Assembly: GCA_932294295.1 (NCBI GenBank) | Contig: OW028573.1 | Location: 58,195,829-58,259,828 of the forward strand | Direction: 5' to 3' | Source of the DNA: Alitta virens | Taxonomy: Eukaryota > Annelida > Polychaeta > Phyllodocida > Nereididae | Length of the DNA: 64,000 bases | Part shown: piece after piece, positions 49,373 through 61,582 of the stretch | Position numbering within the stretch: the stretch's first letter is position 1 | Layout of the letters: every line of letters starts with the position of its first letter | The notes under the pieces: model-generated | The model's database searches: none | Told to the model about the DNA's origin: nothing | Seen by the model: the letters and a program-made list of their open reading frames with translations, nothing else | Made by a program: the position numbers and the translations under genes

Positions 49373-51454
49373 GTAAGATAATTGACAACTTTTATAAAGG
49401 CTTGAATAATATAGTGACTGTTCTTTCACCATGAAAGACAATAAAAATCGAGTTTTGTCAGAAAGATTGATATGTAGGCCTACCTATGCAAGATATTACC
49501 ACGGAATCTAGAGAATGAAACATATTATAATTAATACTTCGTGTTAATATATAATTATCTACTTATTTTATTCTTCAGTGCTAAAAGCCTGAAAATCTTC
49601 CCCTGTAATACTGAAACTTGTACAATATGAAACTTCTATCTCTATATTTACTTTTACGTATGGTGTAGTTTCATTTATTAAAGTGAGAACTTCATACATA
49701 TTGTGGAGGGGGTGTGTTTCGTCATCATAGAGTTATACGATTAGGGAAACTGCTTTGTCACACATTCCATATCTACTAATCATGTAACCAGGTCTATATC
49801 GCCAACGCATAGCAGGTAATTGCATATACACCTTATTACATATTAATGTAGTATTTAACACTAAGTTGTAAAATTGTATTCGCGGAGATTGGTGAAAATA
49901 AATTAACTCTAAACTCTAAAAAAACTCTAAATGAAACGCCAAATCAGAGTGACTGTTTGCTTATTACACAAAATGAGATAATTAACACTCAATCTCGCAT
50001 ATTAGGAAATAGGAAGAAGGTAAATGTAGTAAAACTTTATTAATTTTTAAGTAATAAGCACCGTTTCTCCAACTCAAACGTAATGGAATATTTCTCGTAT
50101 TTTTTTTCTCCTGGCACAGGAAATTAAACTACATAGTTAATATTATGAACTGCAGTAAACTGATAACCCTCAAATGAGTGTATAATACACTGTACCTAAT
50201 TTCAAGATAAGGTAGCATAACTCAGTGGGTGACTGGTGTGCTAATTCTCCAGCTATGGCAGCAAGTGGTATTAATCAGTAATTCGCTCTCAAGGGGCTTT
50301 TGACAAAACTGGTATTACCAGATTGTAGCACAATCTAAATTGAGCGGGTCATTACAACAGTAATCACTCATATTTCCGGGGACTGGTCTTACACTTCGAT
50401 AATTAAGAGGCATATATATGACATACTTACGATAATACATGGCAGAAATATGTAGTGGGTTTGTTAGCCATATATTCACCAGTTTAACCAAACCAAACCA
50501 CCACCAGTAGCAAATCTAGCCTGATTCATCTCTTGTATACTGCTTAACCTAACTTACCCGGAATATCTTTCCTTGGCACAACCTTGACTGGGTGGTTTTG
50601 CAGCAGAGCCTGTGACTTACTCCTCATTACATCGCTGATCTATTATAATGGTACAGACCACAATGTTTACAAGACAATATTATGAATTGAGGAAACATAA
50701 ATCATTCCGCCAAAGTGAAATTCCATTGATTTCCTGATTTCTTTATTGGCGCAGTATGAGCTTGATATTTTCTATGATCTGGTGAAATTTACCAGCCAAT
50801 CCAAACCTGAATGGTCAAACCAAAGGTACCCTAAGGTTAGGTCACCAATCGTAGCCACACCTAGTTTATAATTGGGGATTAAGGTTCAGCTCAACTTGAC
50901 CCTTGACTTCTGCCTCACTTGATATAACTGTGACATTTGACGGAGCACGTTAACTACACTTTTGTCGTTTTTGGCAACCGCAACTGATACATGTAGATTT
51001 CCTGTTATGCTGTGGCATTATCTGATGATATAACCAAATAGCTGGGTCAGTTGACATTACACAACCAAACAGAAGTCGTCATTGTTACTGCTTACGGGCA
51101 GATTGATGCTAATAACTGTAAGCAGATAGTATCAAATATCAAGGGCTGCTGAACAGACCAGTAGACAATGCAAAATGTCAATCCGCATTCATCATTGTTT
51201 GCCGCTGCTTCGACGGTCTTATATCTTTCTAGGTGGAACTTTCCCGATAAGGAATGTATCTCATGTGGGATGATAGCGTTATATTTCTCAGTCTTCACAA
51301 ATTAATTTTAATGACTAAGTCAAATCAAAGAATGAGTTAGTCACAATTTCTCAGCTTTCACGAAGTAATTAAAAAAAAATCAATCAACAAGTTTATATTT
51401 CAAAGCATTATCCGTGTGCCACTTGGTCGGTCCATTGAATGGTCCACCTATTCA
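49373..51454. other. Probable start of an intron; nothing else seen
   Basis: Strongly AT-rich after the donor at 49373. An ACTCTAA-type short repeat near 49905-49930 looks like a retroposon tail. Confidence 0.4.
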
Positions 51455-51512
51455 GTGTAGCGGACAAGCCCCCTAACCACTACACCACTCAGCGGCCTGA
51501 CGGGCTGTTCTT
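51455..51512 (-). mobile_element. Truncated tRNA-like SINE head
   Basis: The minus strand reads GGCCGCTGAGTGGTGTAGTG then GTTAGGGGGCTTGTCCGC, a box A-containing tRNA-like 5' half. No box B follows. It is probably a truncated SINE. Confidence 0.3.
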
Positions 51513-51728
51513 TGTTTTTTAGATTTAGGCATCTTTTAGAGATGAAGCACTATTTGCAATTATCCTGATGCTGTTTCCTTAGGCATATGTAGCTGGCTGC
51601 AATTTTTAACTCCGCTAAAATCAATATTAGAACAAGTCCTTTAGTGAAAGAAAAAACAGGGCCATAAGGCACCTTATCCTGTGGCTATATTTAGCACAAA
51701 AGGACTGGGGAAAGTCCCTTCCCATTAA

Positions 51729-51896
51729 AGGACCATTCAGACATGCAGCTTTGATTTATGCTCTGAGTCCGTTGACTGTCTCCGCTGTGCCCAGGATTTC
51801 AGGATTAAGACAGTCTTAGATGTCTGCGAGAACACCTTGGCCCTCTGTACCTGCCACATCAATAAGGAGCAGTTTAGGGAAATCATGGAGCCCTGA
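51729..51896 (+). CDS. Short coding-like stretch resembling the C-terminal part of a BTB/POZ domain
   Basis: Between stops at 51726-51728 and 51894-51896 the plus strand encodes 55 residues, including CSESVDCLRCAQDFRIKTVL followed by DVCENTLALC. This matches the pattern of the last helices of BTB/POZ domains (V..LL.AA..L.I..V...C...L). A weak acceptor (CCATTCAG) ends at 51740. No donor is evident before the stop, and a (CAG)8 run follows at 51912-51935. The rest of a BTB protein was not found nearby, so this may be a decayed retrocopy, a terminal exon of an unseen gene, or a coincidence. It is listed because the residue pattern is unusually protein-like for this AT-rich region. Confidence 0.28.
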   Translation, partial: RTIQTCSFDLCSESVDCLRCAQDFRIKTVLDVCENTLALCTCHINKEQFREIMEP

Positions 51897-51911
51897 GTCC
51901 TAAGATGGTCG

Positions 51912-51935
51912 CAGCAGCAGCAGCAGCAGCAGCAG
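51912..51935. repeat. (CAG)8
   Basis: Eight uninterrupted CAG units, 16 bp after the stop of the BTB-like stretch. Confidence 0.9.
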
Positions 51936-54274
51936 CCAAGGGACTGATGGAGGACCAGAGCGCATCTTTTGTAGCCCTTGTCCCTCACATCATGTCCAAT
52001 CGATTAGTTGAAAATAAAGAGGTGTAAGGGACTATTGTGGGACAGTCTTTATGACTGATTCGGTGATAATGAGATGGCCATGGAGGAATTGTGAGTGGGG
52101 TGTGGGGGTGCCATGACAGGGTCTCTAAATCACCCTGACTGGGTTTTGAGAGGCTTGCGTGGGCGGAGGAGGAGGATGATTCCACCCCCTGCACCGTGAT
52201 GCTATAGTCGTGCTGTGTGTAATGTGGGGGTACACTGTCAATCCCCATCTCACAAAGCAGCTCTCATTGCTGACACTAGATAGCTCCATCCAAAGCCCCA
52301 CATTGACAGAACCGGCCACTGGCAGCCAGTAATGGTCCACTTGATAAAGTCTATCAGTCCTCCAACCAGACCTAAAATAAAACTCATTGCTTAACTGTGT
52401 CTAAATTTGTCCTATAGGTTTTAGTGAAAACAAAAAGTAAACTGGCAGCACCATCAATGCCATGTCAGATATTCTAATAGCTCCATCGCCTGCAGATAGG
52501 AGCACAATTATGTCAATGATTATTTCCACCTGTTGTCATTTACATCCTATTTTGGAGAGGCAGTCTTACAACTTCTACTAACCAAGCATTATTAGACTGA
52601 GATTTATAGAAAGAAATGACTGTTAGAGCTGGATATATTCTGGGTGGAACTGCAGGGTATGTGAGGATCACTGCTCTCAATCAGATAACTTTTCTCTATG
52701 TATTACTATGAGAGATTTATTGTTTATGTGTGCTGGTCCTTACTACCCTTAGTGAAATGTTTATCAATGTTGTAAAGGTGGCTCCACGATAGACTGTGCC
52801 AGAATATTTTTCCTGTATTCTTGGTGTGGAATAAAGTCTGAGTCTTCAAACCCAGTTTGACATCACTGGCTGCAACATAGATACCATCAAATGATGCAGC
52901 ATGTTAACCTCTGAACCAGAATAATACTGTTCTATTACCCCCAACAATGAAGCTATGAAGCTTAATTTGGATGACAAAGTCTTGTTAGGGGCTTATTTGT
53001 CCTTTTCTTGGCTGTGATGCCAGCCCACTTGTTGCCATGTTCCAGTTTCCTTTGAGGTCAAAGTCTGTTTGTTCACCCTGACATCTGTCGCACCCAGCTA
53101 TATCCTTTTCGTGCTCCCTGTTAATGCTCCCCCCAAGATTAATTTGCCACAGGAATCCAAAAATAAAATCCCTGACTCTGCGTATTCGATGCCAATACAA
53201 ACTGCTCTCACACAAAGGTGGTGTGCATTTCGGTCCTGATGTCACTAATGCAAATGAAAGCATGGAATTCTATTATCCATGACTATATTTAGTACATCAC
53301 TATGTTTAGTCTGTTTGTATTGTGACGGTCATGTTGATGAAGTGATAATATGCAATGAATTATCTAGGGGTATAATGTCATTGATTGACAAGTAATCTAG
53401 CCTGATTTAGCCTGCTCAGTTGTTATTGTTGTGGCCCAGAAGTGAACATGGCGAAGTGAGGTTAAAGAATTTGCAGGGTGTGCAGTGAGCCAGATGGTTT
53501 TGTCGATTGCCATTTAAATGAATTGTTAACGTTTTTGTGTGCTTTGGTTGGTGGTGTCATTTAAAAAAAAAAGACAAGCTGCCATCTGTCTGGACAGGTT
53601 TTTGGCTTAAAGTGAAGTTGGCGGATCATCCAAGAAATTTTCTTTTGAAATCATTTGATATATCGGACAACATTGCAGCATCAACACTGAAATTTATTGG
53701 TGCAAGTGAAAATTTTAAACATTCTACTGAATGCAGGGGTTCTGAAACACCAGTGAAATTGACAAATTTTGTATGCACTCTACCAGACTAAGTATATTGT
53801 TTTGAGCAGGATATTTAAAGAGAGGCTTATAATTCACTGCACTGAAGCATAATACCTTTATTCTCATCAAGCCAGACATTGCAGGCTGTTTAAGTCAAAC
53901 AACAAGTTGAGCTAATTCCTTGCTGTAAAAAGGTATTTTCGGCATCAGTGCATTGTGGATGCATTGCCCTCATTGCTATATTCGTGGCAAAAGGGCTGGG
54001 TTATTGGAGTCGTATCATCCACATATTATGCAAGTCCATCAACTCCAGTGTTTTCATGCAGAGATCAGGCAATGGGAGAATGTGAAGCCAAACCATGGCT
54101 TTGTGCAGAGCCAGGAGTATGACAGGGATTGTCAAGAGGCCTAATACCCCTGCTTGTCATGGAATTCATGAATGTGTCCGCTGAGATATGGAGGACTTTT
54201 AAATGAGTGTCAGCACATCAGATCAACCAGCAGTACACTGCAGCCAAAGAGCAACCAGTTGAATCATCCTGAAT
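51936..54274. other. Non-coding interval with possible regulatory sites
   Basis: A perfect MEF2 consensus CTATATTTAG is at 53283-53292, matching one just upstream of this interval at 51685-51694. An ATGCAAAT octamer lies near 53251 and an AGGTCAAAGTC nuclear-receptor-like site near 53057. Frames at 53537-53791 and 53953-54144 are open but unrecognised. Confidence 0.35.
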
Positions 54275-54674
54275 CACCACCAGGCATCGCCATTGATCAT
54301 ACCACCAGGCATCACCACAGGCATCACCAGTAGGCATCACCAGTAGGCATCACCAGTAGGAATCACAACTAGGCTTCACCAGTTGAGAATTGATTGATAG
54401 CTCACTATTTCCTTGCACATACACTGACATGTTAAGTGTAAAATATAAGAAAATACTTATAAAAAAAAGCAAAAAGCAGAAGAAGCTGGTGCTTAAGGAT
54501 GATGATCTGTTGTAAGCACCTACTTCACAAATAACATTCAACAATAATTATCATGGTCGGGCCTCATCCATCAGGTATCACCACAAGGCATCACCACTAG
54601 AACACCATGCTTCACCATCAGGCTTCTACACCAGGCATAACCAAATGAATCACTAAAAGCAGCACCACCAAACC
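54275..54674. repeat. 13-bp minisatellite (CACCAGTAGGCAT-type), interrupted
   Basis: Units such as CACCAGTAGGCAT run at 54275-54390 and, more degenerate, at 54570-54674. The 54391-54569 stretch between is AT-rich and unrelated, so the array was probably split by an insertion or decayed in the middle. Confidence 0.65.
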
Positions 54675-54919
54675 TTGGATAAACAGCCTAAGCATTCCCA
54701 TTGCCTATAAACCAAACTGATTGTGGGTCGTGCTGCATAACCAAACATCATTGACAATACCTTCCAGTATGTGATAAACATGTCCATCAAGCTATCTATA
54801 CACATCTTGGCATCTGCTCAGGGCCAATAAACCCACTAACATTCTTGCGTTAGTGTGCACAAGCACCCTCATAATTTGATTAAGCATACTTCAAAAGCCC
54901 AATTGGCCACATTGAAGGG

Positions 54920-55107
54920 TGGTGGGTGGGTGATTAGGGCTTTACGTCCTGTATTTCTGCACCAGTTGGGCTAATTAGGACAGGCAGAGACCATGGCAAT
55001 GAGACGAAGGATGAAACAGCCGTCCAACTTAGGCTCGACCGGGAATCGAACCCAGGACCCAGCGGTTGGAAGCCCAGAGCGCTACCTCTGAGCTAGGCCC
55101 CCCGCCC
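54920..55107 (-). mobile_element. tRNA-derived SINE with 14-bp target-site duplication
   Basis: The minus strand begins GGGCGGGGGGCCTAGCTCAG and carries Pol III box A TAGCTCAGAGG (55085-55095) and box B GGTTCGATTCC (55042-55052) at tRNA spacing. A tRNA-unrelated body and a (CACC)n-like tail follow. Identical direct repeats GCCACATTGAAGGG lie at 54906-54919 and 55108-55121, the signature of LINE-mediated insertion. The intact box B and exact target duplication suggest a fairly recent insertion. Confidence 0.85.
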
Positions 55108-55430
55108 GCCACATTGAAGGGAAACCCCTTCATGATGTGAAAATAAAGTACACACTGATTAGTTTATGCAGTTCGAGATTTGTGTAAACTTTGTCTCGTT
55201 TTCAAAGATATATTTAAAATGCATATCCTGTTAATGGCATTGTGATTCTTTTAAAGCTTTTACAATTCTTGTATTCACATCTCACTTTTAGCCTCTACCA
55301 CCAAATTTCCTTTACGTGATCAGCAGAAGAGAAATTGGTGATGGTGGCCGAACATAATGTCAATGTTAGATACAGTTATACATGTGCTTCAACGGCAGAT
55401 GAGGTTTCAACCCCAATTAGTGACAAAATA

Positions 55431-55640
55431 GGTCCTGTAGTTTAGTGGTAAGAGCTCTTGTTCAGATCGAATGTCTTGGGTCCAAACCCAACCATGCCAT
55501 GAACAATTGGAGCTCCTCCTTAAATTGGTACTTGGCAATAGGCAGTCATAGTAATTGGGTTGAGTGTAAAGTGTGCTTTACCTGATGCGTTGACTATGGC
55601 TGCTCGGCTGTTCACTCACGCGAAAGTTTAAAAACTCACG
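55431..55640 (+). mobile_element. SINE-like unit with tRNA-like head
   Basis: GGTCCTGTAGTTTAGTGGTA (box A 55438-55448) and a mutated box B GGGTCCAAACCC (55478-55489) are at tRNA spacing, with a body containing GGTACTTGGCAATAGGC. This is older than the SINE at 54.9 kb. Ends are approximate. Confidence 0.4.
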
Positions 55641-58149
55641 ATATACAGGTCTGCCAAGGGTGTAATTCTAAAGCTGGAACTCCATTGAGTGATAACAGAC
55701 TACAAACATTTACATATTCACATCCTTGACAGTCTTGGTCGTCATTTAGTACCAATGATATAGCATGGAGACAAGAGTACTTGTCTCCATGGATATAGTG
55801 ACAGCTTATACAATGCTTAAGACGAATTCGTCTAATGAATTATTTCCAATTACGCGGTGTACACACTACATAAATGAATCATCTCAAGGACCACAGAACG
55901 TACTTACTGTATTTAAACGTGATTTTGAAGGAACAAAAGAATAAGCGTGAGTATTCCTAGAAGCAATTCTTTAAGATGTTATACTCGGATTTCACATCAG
56001 TGAAGGCAAGTGCTTTTGCGAAGAACGATTATATAGACAAAATAGACAAAGATATCAGATCAGCAAGGTTCACAGTGGTTAATGATCAGCTCTCTTGAAG
56101 TCCTGGGTGCAACTCTGAGCCTGTTTGCTTTATATAGACTTAACCCCAATTAGAGGTCATCTTCATGAGATAATTGCTCCGAGACAAGTAAAAGGCCTGA
56201 TCAAGGGAGTAAATATGTACCATTATGGACCCCAACATTATCTCTTCTTAATTACTCCCTGACAGTCATATATAAGCTGATTAGGTTTGAGACAAGTTGC
56301 ATTGATTAAGTCATTTATATATATCATTATACTTTATTACATAAATGTACATGTATTTATTTTACCATTCAGCACTGCACAAGTTACCAGAATTGCATTT
56401 GCTGTGGAGCACCGAAATGACAAACGAGAAAACGTAGCGATTGCTAAGACGGATTAAGGACAATAATTCCACAATAATTCGCGGATAAAGGAGGGTGACA
56501 AGGACTCAGACTTTGTCCTGTACTTGGCTCAACTGCCCTCTTCATCACGCCCCTGCTATCAGGCCTCCTAGCCAACTCCACCCACCAAGATAAAATGCCT
56601 TTAGATGCGGAACACAACCACCTAACTCAGCTCACTTGGATTAATTACTGCTATAAAAGGAGTAGGATAAACTGCCAGACAATACAATCACTGTTTAGCT
56701 ATATATAACCAGTAATTAATCTACATACATGGTAGATGCTGGACAAATACCTGAACACTAGGGCTATTATTTGTACATGTTTCTATAAGTCTATGAGAGG
56801 GTTATGAATGAATCGAAGCACGGAAGTTTAGAATACTTGATATCTCTCCAAAACAATTAGTATCTGTGAAGTTTTTCCATGCTATTAATAATTCATTTAC
56901 ATTCCTGCGGATTCTACAAACAGGGTTTTTACTGTTGTCCACTCGTTTTATCACGACCCATGAGTGGTTGTGCATTAAGGTTCTGTGGACAGACTGTCAG
57001 TGATTAAGACAGGAAAGTTGGCAAGAGAGTGACCTTGGCCAACCCATCAAGCCTGACTGCGTTCTATGCTCAGAAATAATGGTTCCAATTACAAGGCATT
57101 CTATTGTCACAGAGCCTTCTGGGCATTTCTGTTTCTCCAGTTGGTGCCAGGAGTACTTCAAGGGGACCACGTGTTTCAACATTTAGTCACATGTGCAAGC
57201 AAGGCTCCACTTGTCCTTAAGCTGACTAAATGTTGAACAGACTAATTTATCCAGATAGCCTGGACATTAAAGCCATCCATGGTTACTGGTCTTATTGGAG
57301 GGGTGTTCTTAATCGGTGAAATACACTGTAAAATAGTAAGAATTCACTTGGGTCTATAATTTGGCGGTCTTGCCTGTAAGGTGGTCTTATAAAGTGTGGT
57401 TTCGCTGTATCAACTCTGATTTCGCACTCAAAAGATTGTGAGAATTGTAATTCAGTTGCTACTCTTGTCTCCATGGTTGCACCAATCATGGCCTAGGGTA
57501 ACGCATTTCTTTGTTGATCAAATCTACGGTATAGTTTTATTTACGTTTTATCACTATGATTCGAGTAAAAGTCTGACTTAACACTTTGTGCACTCACTTC
57601 ATTATCAGTATAACGTCATGTACTCCTCTTTACACATATATACACCTGTTTACATATATCTATGCCATTCTGCTCCTTTCAGGATATTACCAAACTACAT
57701 TTGTTTCTTGCAAAACAACTATTTATTGCAGGCATATGCATATTCTTGCTGAGAGTCTTGCATTGTTTAAGGTCAACATTTGTGTGTTTGCTGGGGAAAG
57801 CCATCCTAGTTACAAGACACGTACAACCAATCTAAACATTGATTTACTGTGACACCTAAGTTGCAGTTTGAGTGATTGTTCTGGGGTTATTAGACCATGA
57901 GCAAATTCAAGTGAGGGCTTAGAGAAAGGCAATTCAAATCTTCTCAAAGCAGATGTACAGTTAGTTTCATTAAGAACGGCCTGTCAAATTGAATCTAGAC
58001 AAAGCTAGACAACTTCTGCTATGCGATGCTACCTGCCACTAAACGGAACTGTCTGGCTATAGCTGGCTACCCAAAGCCAGATATAAAAATACACATTTGT
58101 GATATATAAGATAAATTTTGTACATTTGCTAAGGTTGATATTTTTTCAG
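55641..58149. other. Non-coding interval
   Basis: No gene or repeat recognised. The minus frame at 57292-57489 has no known motif. Confidence 0.5.
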
Positions 58150-58266
58150 TAAGCCGACTATACGCTAGGAGTAGACATAGGCTGGCTTTAGCCAGTTATA
58201 GCTAAAGCCAGGAATGAGTGGCTACAGTTGTCTAAAGTCAATCATATTTTATGAAACTAACTGTAT
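58150..58266 (+). repeat. Dispersed repeat R1, copy 2
   Basis: This partners the 173-277 copy. The extra GTTATAGCTA here completes a hairpin, CTGGCTTTAGCC / GCTAAAGCCAG, which copy 1 has partly lost. Confidence 0.65.
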
Positions 58267-58770
58267 AGCCATCCAAGTTCTCGAAGCAACATATTATCTT
58301 GATTCACTCAAGCCACAATGATGACAGTCAGAAGTGACAATAATCATACAATTTCAGATAAAAAGGCATAGCATATTTCAGCATCGTTTAGGATCGAATT
58401 AAAACATATTGGTCACACAGGTAGACGCTCAGGCGTCTGCAAGACCAAATTGGAATCAGAGCAAAGAGAATAATCTAGACAGATGGGTATGTAGCCAAGC
58501 AAGCTGCCAGTTAGCTGGTCAGAAAAACTTAAAGAAACCTATTTGATGCAGATAGTTGCAGACAGACTGTACCAAACAGAAACACAACCATGACGACCAG
58601 TGGATACTGTATGGGATATTACTAGAGGCTGCAGTGGAGTGGTACAGCTGGTGTGATTGTGCACATTGTTGCAGTGATCAGTAAAATCCATTTAAAGATT
58701 GACGAAGTTGGCAGAGAAGAGATCATGGGGGTATAGATAATACGTAGGCTACGGTTTATCCACTAGTACA

Positions 58771-58990
58771 GGGTCTAGTGGTTAAGGCAACGGTCTAGTG
58801 GTTAAGTCAGGCCCAGCTCGTCTAAAGGTTCAAAGTTCGAAGTCAGCGTGAAGTTAATTCCACGAGACGTCAAAAAACAACGTCACACACTGGTGTAGTG
58901 TGGACTCATAGCCTAACCATCTCATCATTGCTGTTGCATTTGGCAGCTGACTGTGTAATGTGTCCAAGCTCCAAGTCCATTACATCGAAG
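58771..58990 (+). mobile_element. SINE-like unit with duplicated box A
   Basis: GGTCTAGTGGTTAAG occurs twice, 20 bp apart (58772-58786 and 58792-58806), upstream of a box-B-like AGTTCGAAGTC (around 58834-58844). The head matches the SINE at 44.1 kb. The body and end are only roughly placed. Confidence 0.4.
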
Positions 58991-60232
58991 CAATAAGACA
59001 ATTAATACAATTGTACAAAGCAACGAAATGTAGGTTACATGTACAACAAGAGACCAAACAACACATATCAGGAGTTTCTTAACTAAATGTTTGTTTTAAT
59101 GTCCTCTTTTCTTCAACTGTATAACATGGCCCTTTTCAGAGTGCTATGAACAAATGAAAAATCAATGCATAAATTATTTTGATCATACACTTCTTTGCAG
59201 CTGTGTAATAGGAGATAGATGACAAGCGTGACTGAAACAAATTGTTTTCCGTATTACAGCCAATTGTACCCCATGCAACACGAGTTCTTAATGCACCTCG
59301 AGTCTTAGGTTATGCATTACACATCTTGGTGGTATATGTTGTAGAGGATGATCTTCGATAGCTTGAGAGCATGCATACTTATGCTTGCCCTAGCTGGCCA
59401 TATTTAGAGTGGAAATACTTGTCTTGCAGAAGATTAGTGTTTACAACCGTGATAAAACATTGAGCCGTGTTCTTAGTGGTCTTGTATATACTCAATCGGC
59501 TGTGCGCTGTATACCAGTGAGGGTACGTGCATGGGACATTTCTTATTATTCAGCAACACGAGACAAATGAAAAATTTTAGTATTCACTTGGATAACTTTG
59601 ACCTTCGCATTTGGTTGTTTTACTGTAAAGTATCTTCTATCCAAAAGCTATTTTTTGTAAAATATCTAACCTCACCAGTGTTTTTATTTTATTTCTGCAG
59701 TACTTTATCATTGAATGAACAGTAAGAAGATCTGCAGGTCACAACGGACACAGAGAAGCAGTCAGGGTGATTATTACCACCCCATACATCACCCCTGGTG
59801 TCATTAAATGCTTCCTGTAGCCTCATTCCACCCACTTCCCCAAACAAATCCCTTTATGTTTGCATGACCAGGGTAATAAAAGATCCTTTGTACATTAAAG
59901 AGTGCATATGTATTCCGTTCTCATGGTAACGGATCTAAAAAAGGAAAGGGCAACCTATAAATTGATGCAAGTACTTGCCCAGTGACCTATGGATTGTGTG
60001 GACCACATTGTGTCTCTAAACAGCATTTGTCCTCCGAGTCTGTTCAAGGTCAAAATCTGTGTCAAAAAGCCATATTAGTCTGTGTACTAAAGCAATCCAC
60101 ATGCTGTGTGGAAAGGGCCAGCATAATATTCTTCATCATAATCAGTAAAAATATCTTGACAGGATCATTTTGTGTAGGTTTTGTCAGTACATAGAGGATC
60201 TGGTGGCTCCATGGTCAGTACAAGTGTTTTGA
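58991..60232. other. Non-coding interval apart from repeat R2
   Basis: A strong acceptor-like TTTTATTTCTGCAG ends at 59700 but no convincing exon follows. Confidence 0.45.
59735..59990 (+). repeat. Dispersed repeat R2, copy 1
   Basis: GTCAGGGTGATTATTAC, CATACATCACCCCTGGTGTC, CACCCAC, ATGGTAAC, CTAAA..AGGAAAG and ATAAATTGATG follow the same order as the 62130-62400 copy, at roughly 65-70% identity. Confidence 0.45.
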
Positions 60233-60234
60233 TA

Positions 60235-60780
60235 AGGCAGAGTGGGGTAAGTTGAGACCAGTTTTTCTTAATAGGACTAAGGGTCCAAGTTTTATTACGT
60301 GAATTGAAGGAGTCTTTAGCATTAAACAGCACGTCAGGAATAGACGACAACAGTGTCAACTGCACCGATCAGTAAAGATTCAGGCCATCAAAATGTATGA
60401 AGCTTTCAGTGACATGGTTAGTTAGCTCAACTTACTTTTTGTGCAATGGCATAACTTACCCCATTGTGATTTTTTTTGCAATTTTTACCTCAAAGAAGCT
60501 GAGAAATATTTATCATCAGTGAAACAACTATTGGCGTATAAAATATTCTTCATCAACTTCATTCCCTTGCCAGATAGTTTTTCATATTTCGCTGTTGGTA
60601 GTCAATGCTGATCTTTTGACTCTGACACCCTCGAGCTCACTTTAGACATGCTATATCATGATGAGTCATTAAGAGTGAGCAGTCAACACGGCGCACCACC
60701 TCATTGATATCTATTGTAAGTTGTAACAAGGGGTATTCAACTTGAACTTACCCCGTGGCTCAACTAACCTCATTCTCCCC
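60235..60780. mobile_element. Divergent TA-flanked TIR element with GGGGTAAGTTGAG motifs
   Basis: TA at 60233-60234 and 60781-60782 flank ends AGGCAGAGTGGGGTAAGTTG and (reverse complement) GGGGAGAATGAGGTTAGTTG, matching at about 18 of 23 positions. Further inverted AACTTACCCC / GGGGTAAGTT blocks lie near 60460 and 60742. It is 546 bp and non-coding. TA duplication suggests the IS630/Tc1/mariner group. Confidence 0.55.
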
Positions 60781-61429
60781 TACAGTAATTACAGGTTAGC
60801 CAACTCACTTCAGACTCTCCTTTGATTGTTTCACTCATTCACTGGAATACTCTTGGAGTTTGCATACGAATCAAACATATTAAATTTCAGGAAGTCGTTT
60901 ACTTTATATTTGTCTGAGATATTAAAATATTTTTCTTGAAGTAGACAAATCCCCCCTTTTCTTAAATATATACATGTGAAGCTGCATATATGCTCTCAAC
61001 ATACAAAGATAACACAGAAATTGGTGCATTTGCTCTGCAAGTAGAGGCAAGCAACTACGAAAAACACAAGTCAATGGGTTTCACAGAACAAGATGCATTT
61101 CGTCATATTAGCAGCCATTAGGATACTGCACATTAGTATCACATACAAAAACAAGAAAATTCGTCTGTTTCTAATGCATTAGGCATACTGATGCTCCATT
61201 ATGTTGCGTAGAATGTGAATGTTCTGATACATATCCCCTTTAGCATTAGCAAAGAATTACCTCTCGGTAGAAATGAATCTATAGAGAGGTGTGTTGGATG
61301 AGGTAATAGACGGCTTCTATGAGAGTGTATGGTTCAGTTCTTGGTCAGAAGGTTCAGGCAGACTCGCGTGTTAGGTAAATTCAGAGATGTTGCTCATGAA
61401 GGGATATCATCTGATTGATGAAGCGAGTA

Positions 61430-61582
61430 CATGGCCAAATGTGCCAAGAGCGTTTTCCATGAGAAGGATAAATGCATTGGAAAACGCATGGTTTTTGCCT
61501 AATTAAAATGAGGTGAAAAACATGCGTTTGTCCATGCATTTATCCAAATGCATGGAAAATGCACGTACCACATTTGGCCATG
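61430..61582. mobile_element. Palindromic MITE, copy 2
   Basis: This has the same inverted ends (CATGGCCAAATGTG ... CACATTTGGCCATG) and the same interior GCGTTTTCCATGAGAAGGAT block as copy 1 at 3.5 kb. It is TA-flanked on the left and has CA on the right, probably a mutated TA. It is 153 bp long and non-coding. Confidence 0.75.

Noticed and set aside
49133..49381. Plus-strand frame ending at the 49372 donor as a coding first exon
   Set aside because: Residue content is Ser/Thr/Pro/His text of a GC-rich leader. I treat the exon as untranslated.
55040..55110. A functional tRNA gene at 55.04-55.10 kb
   Set aside because: Boxes A and B are good, but the acceptor ends do not pair and the sequence continues into a SINE body with a target duplication.
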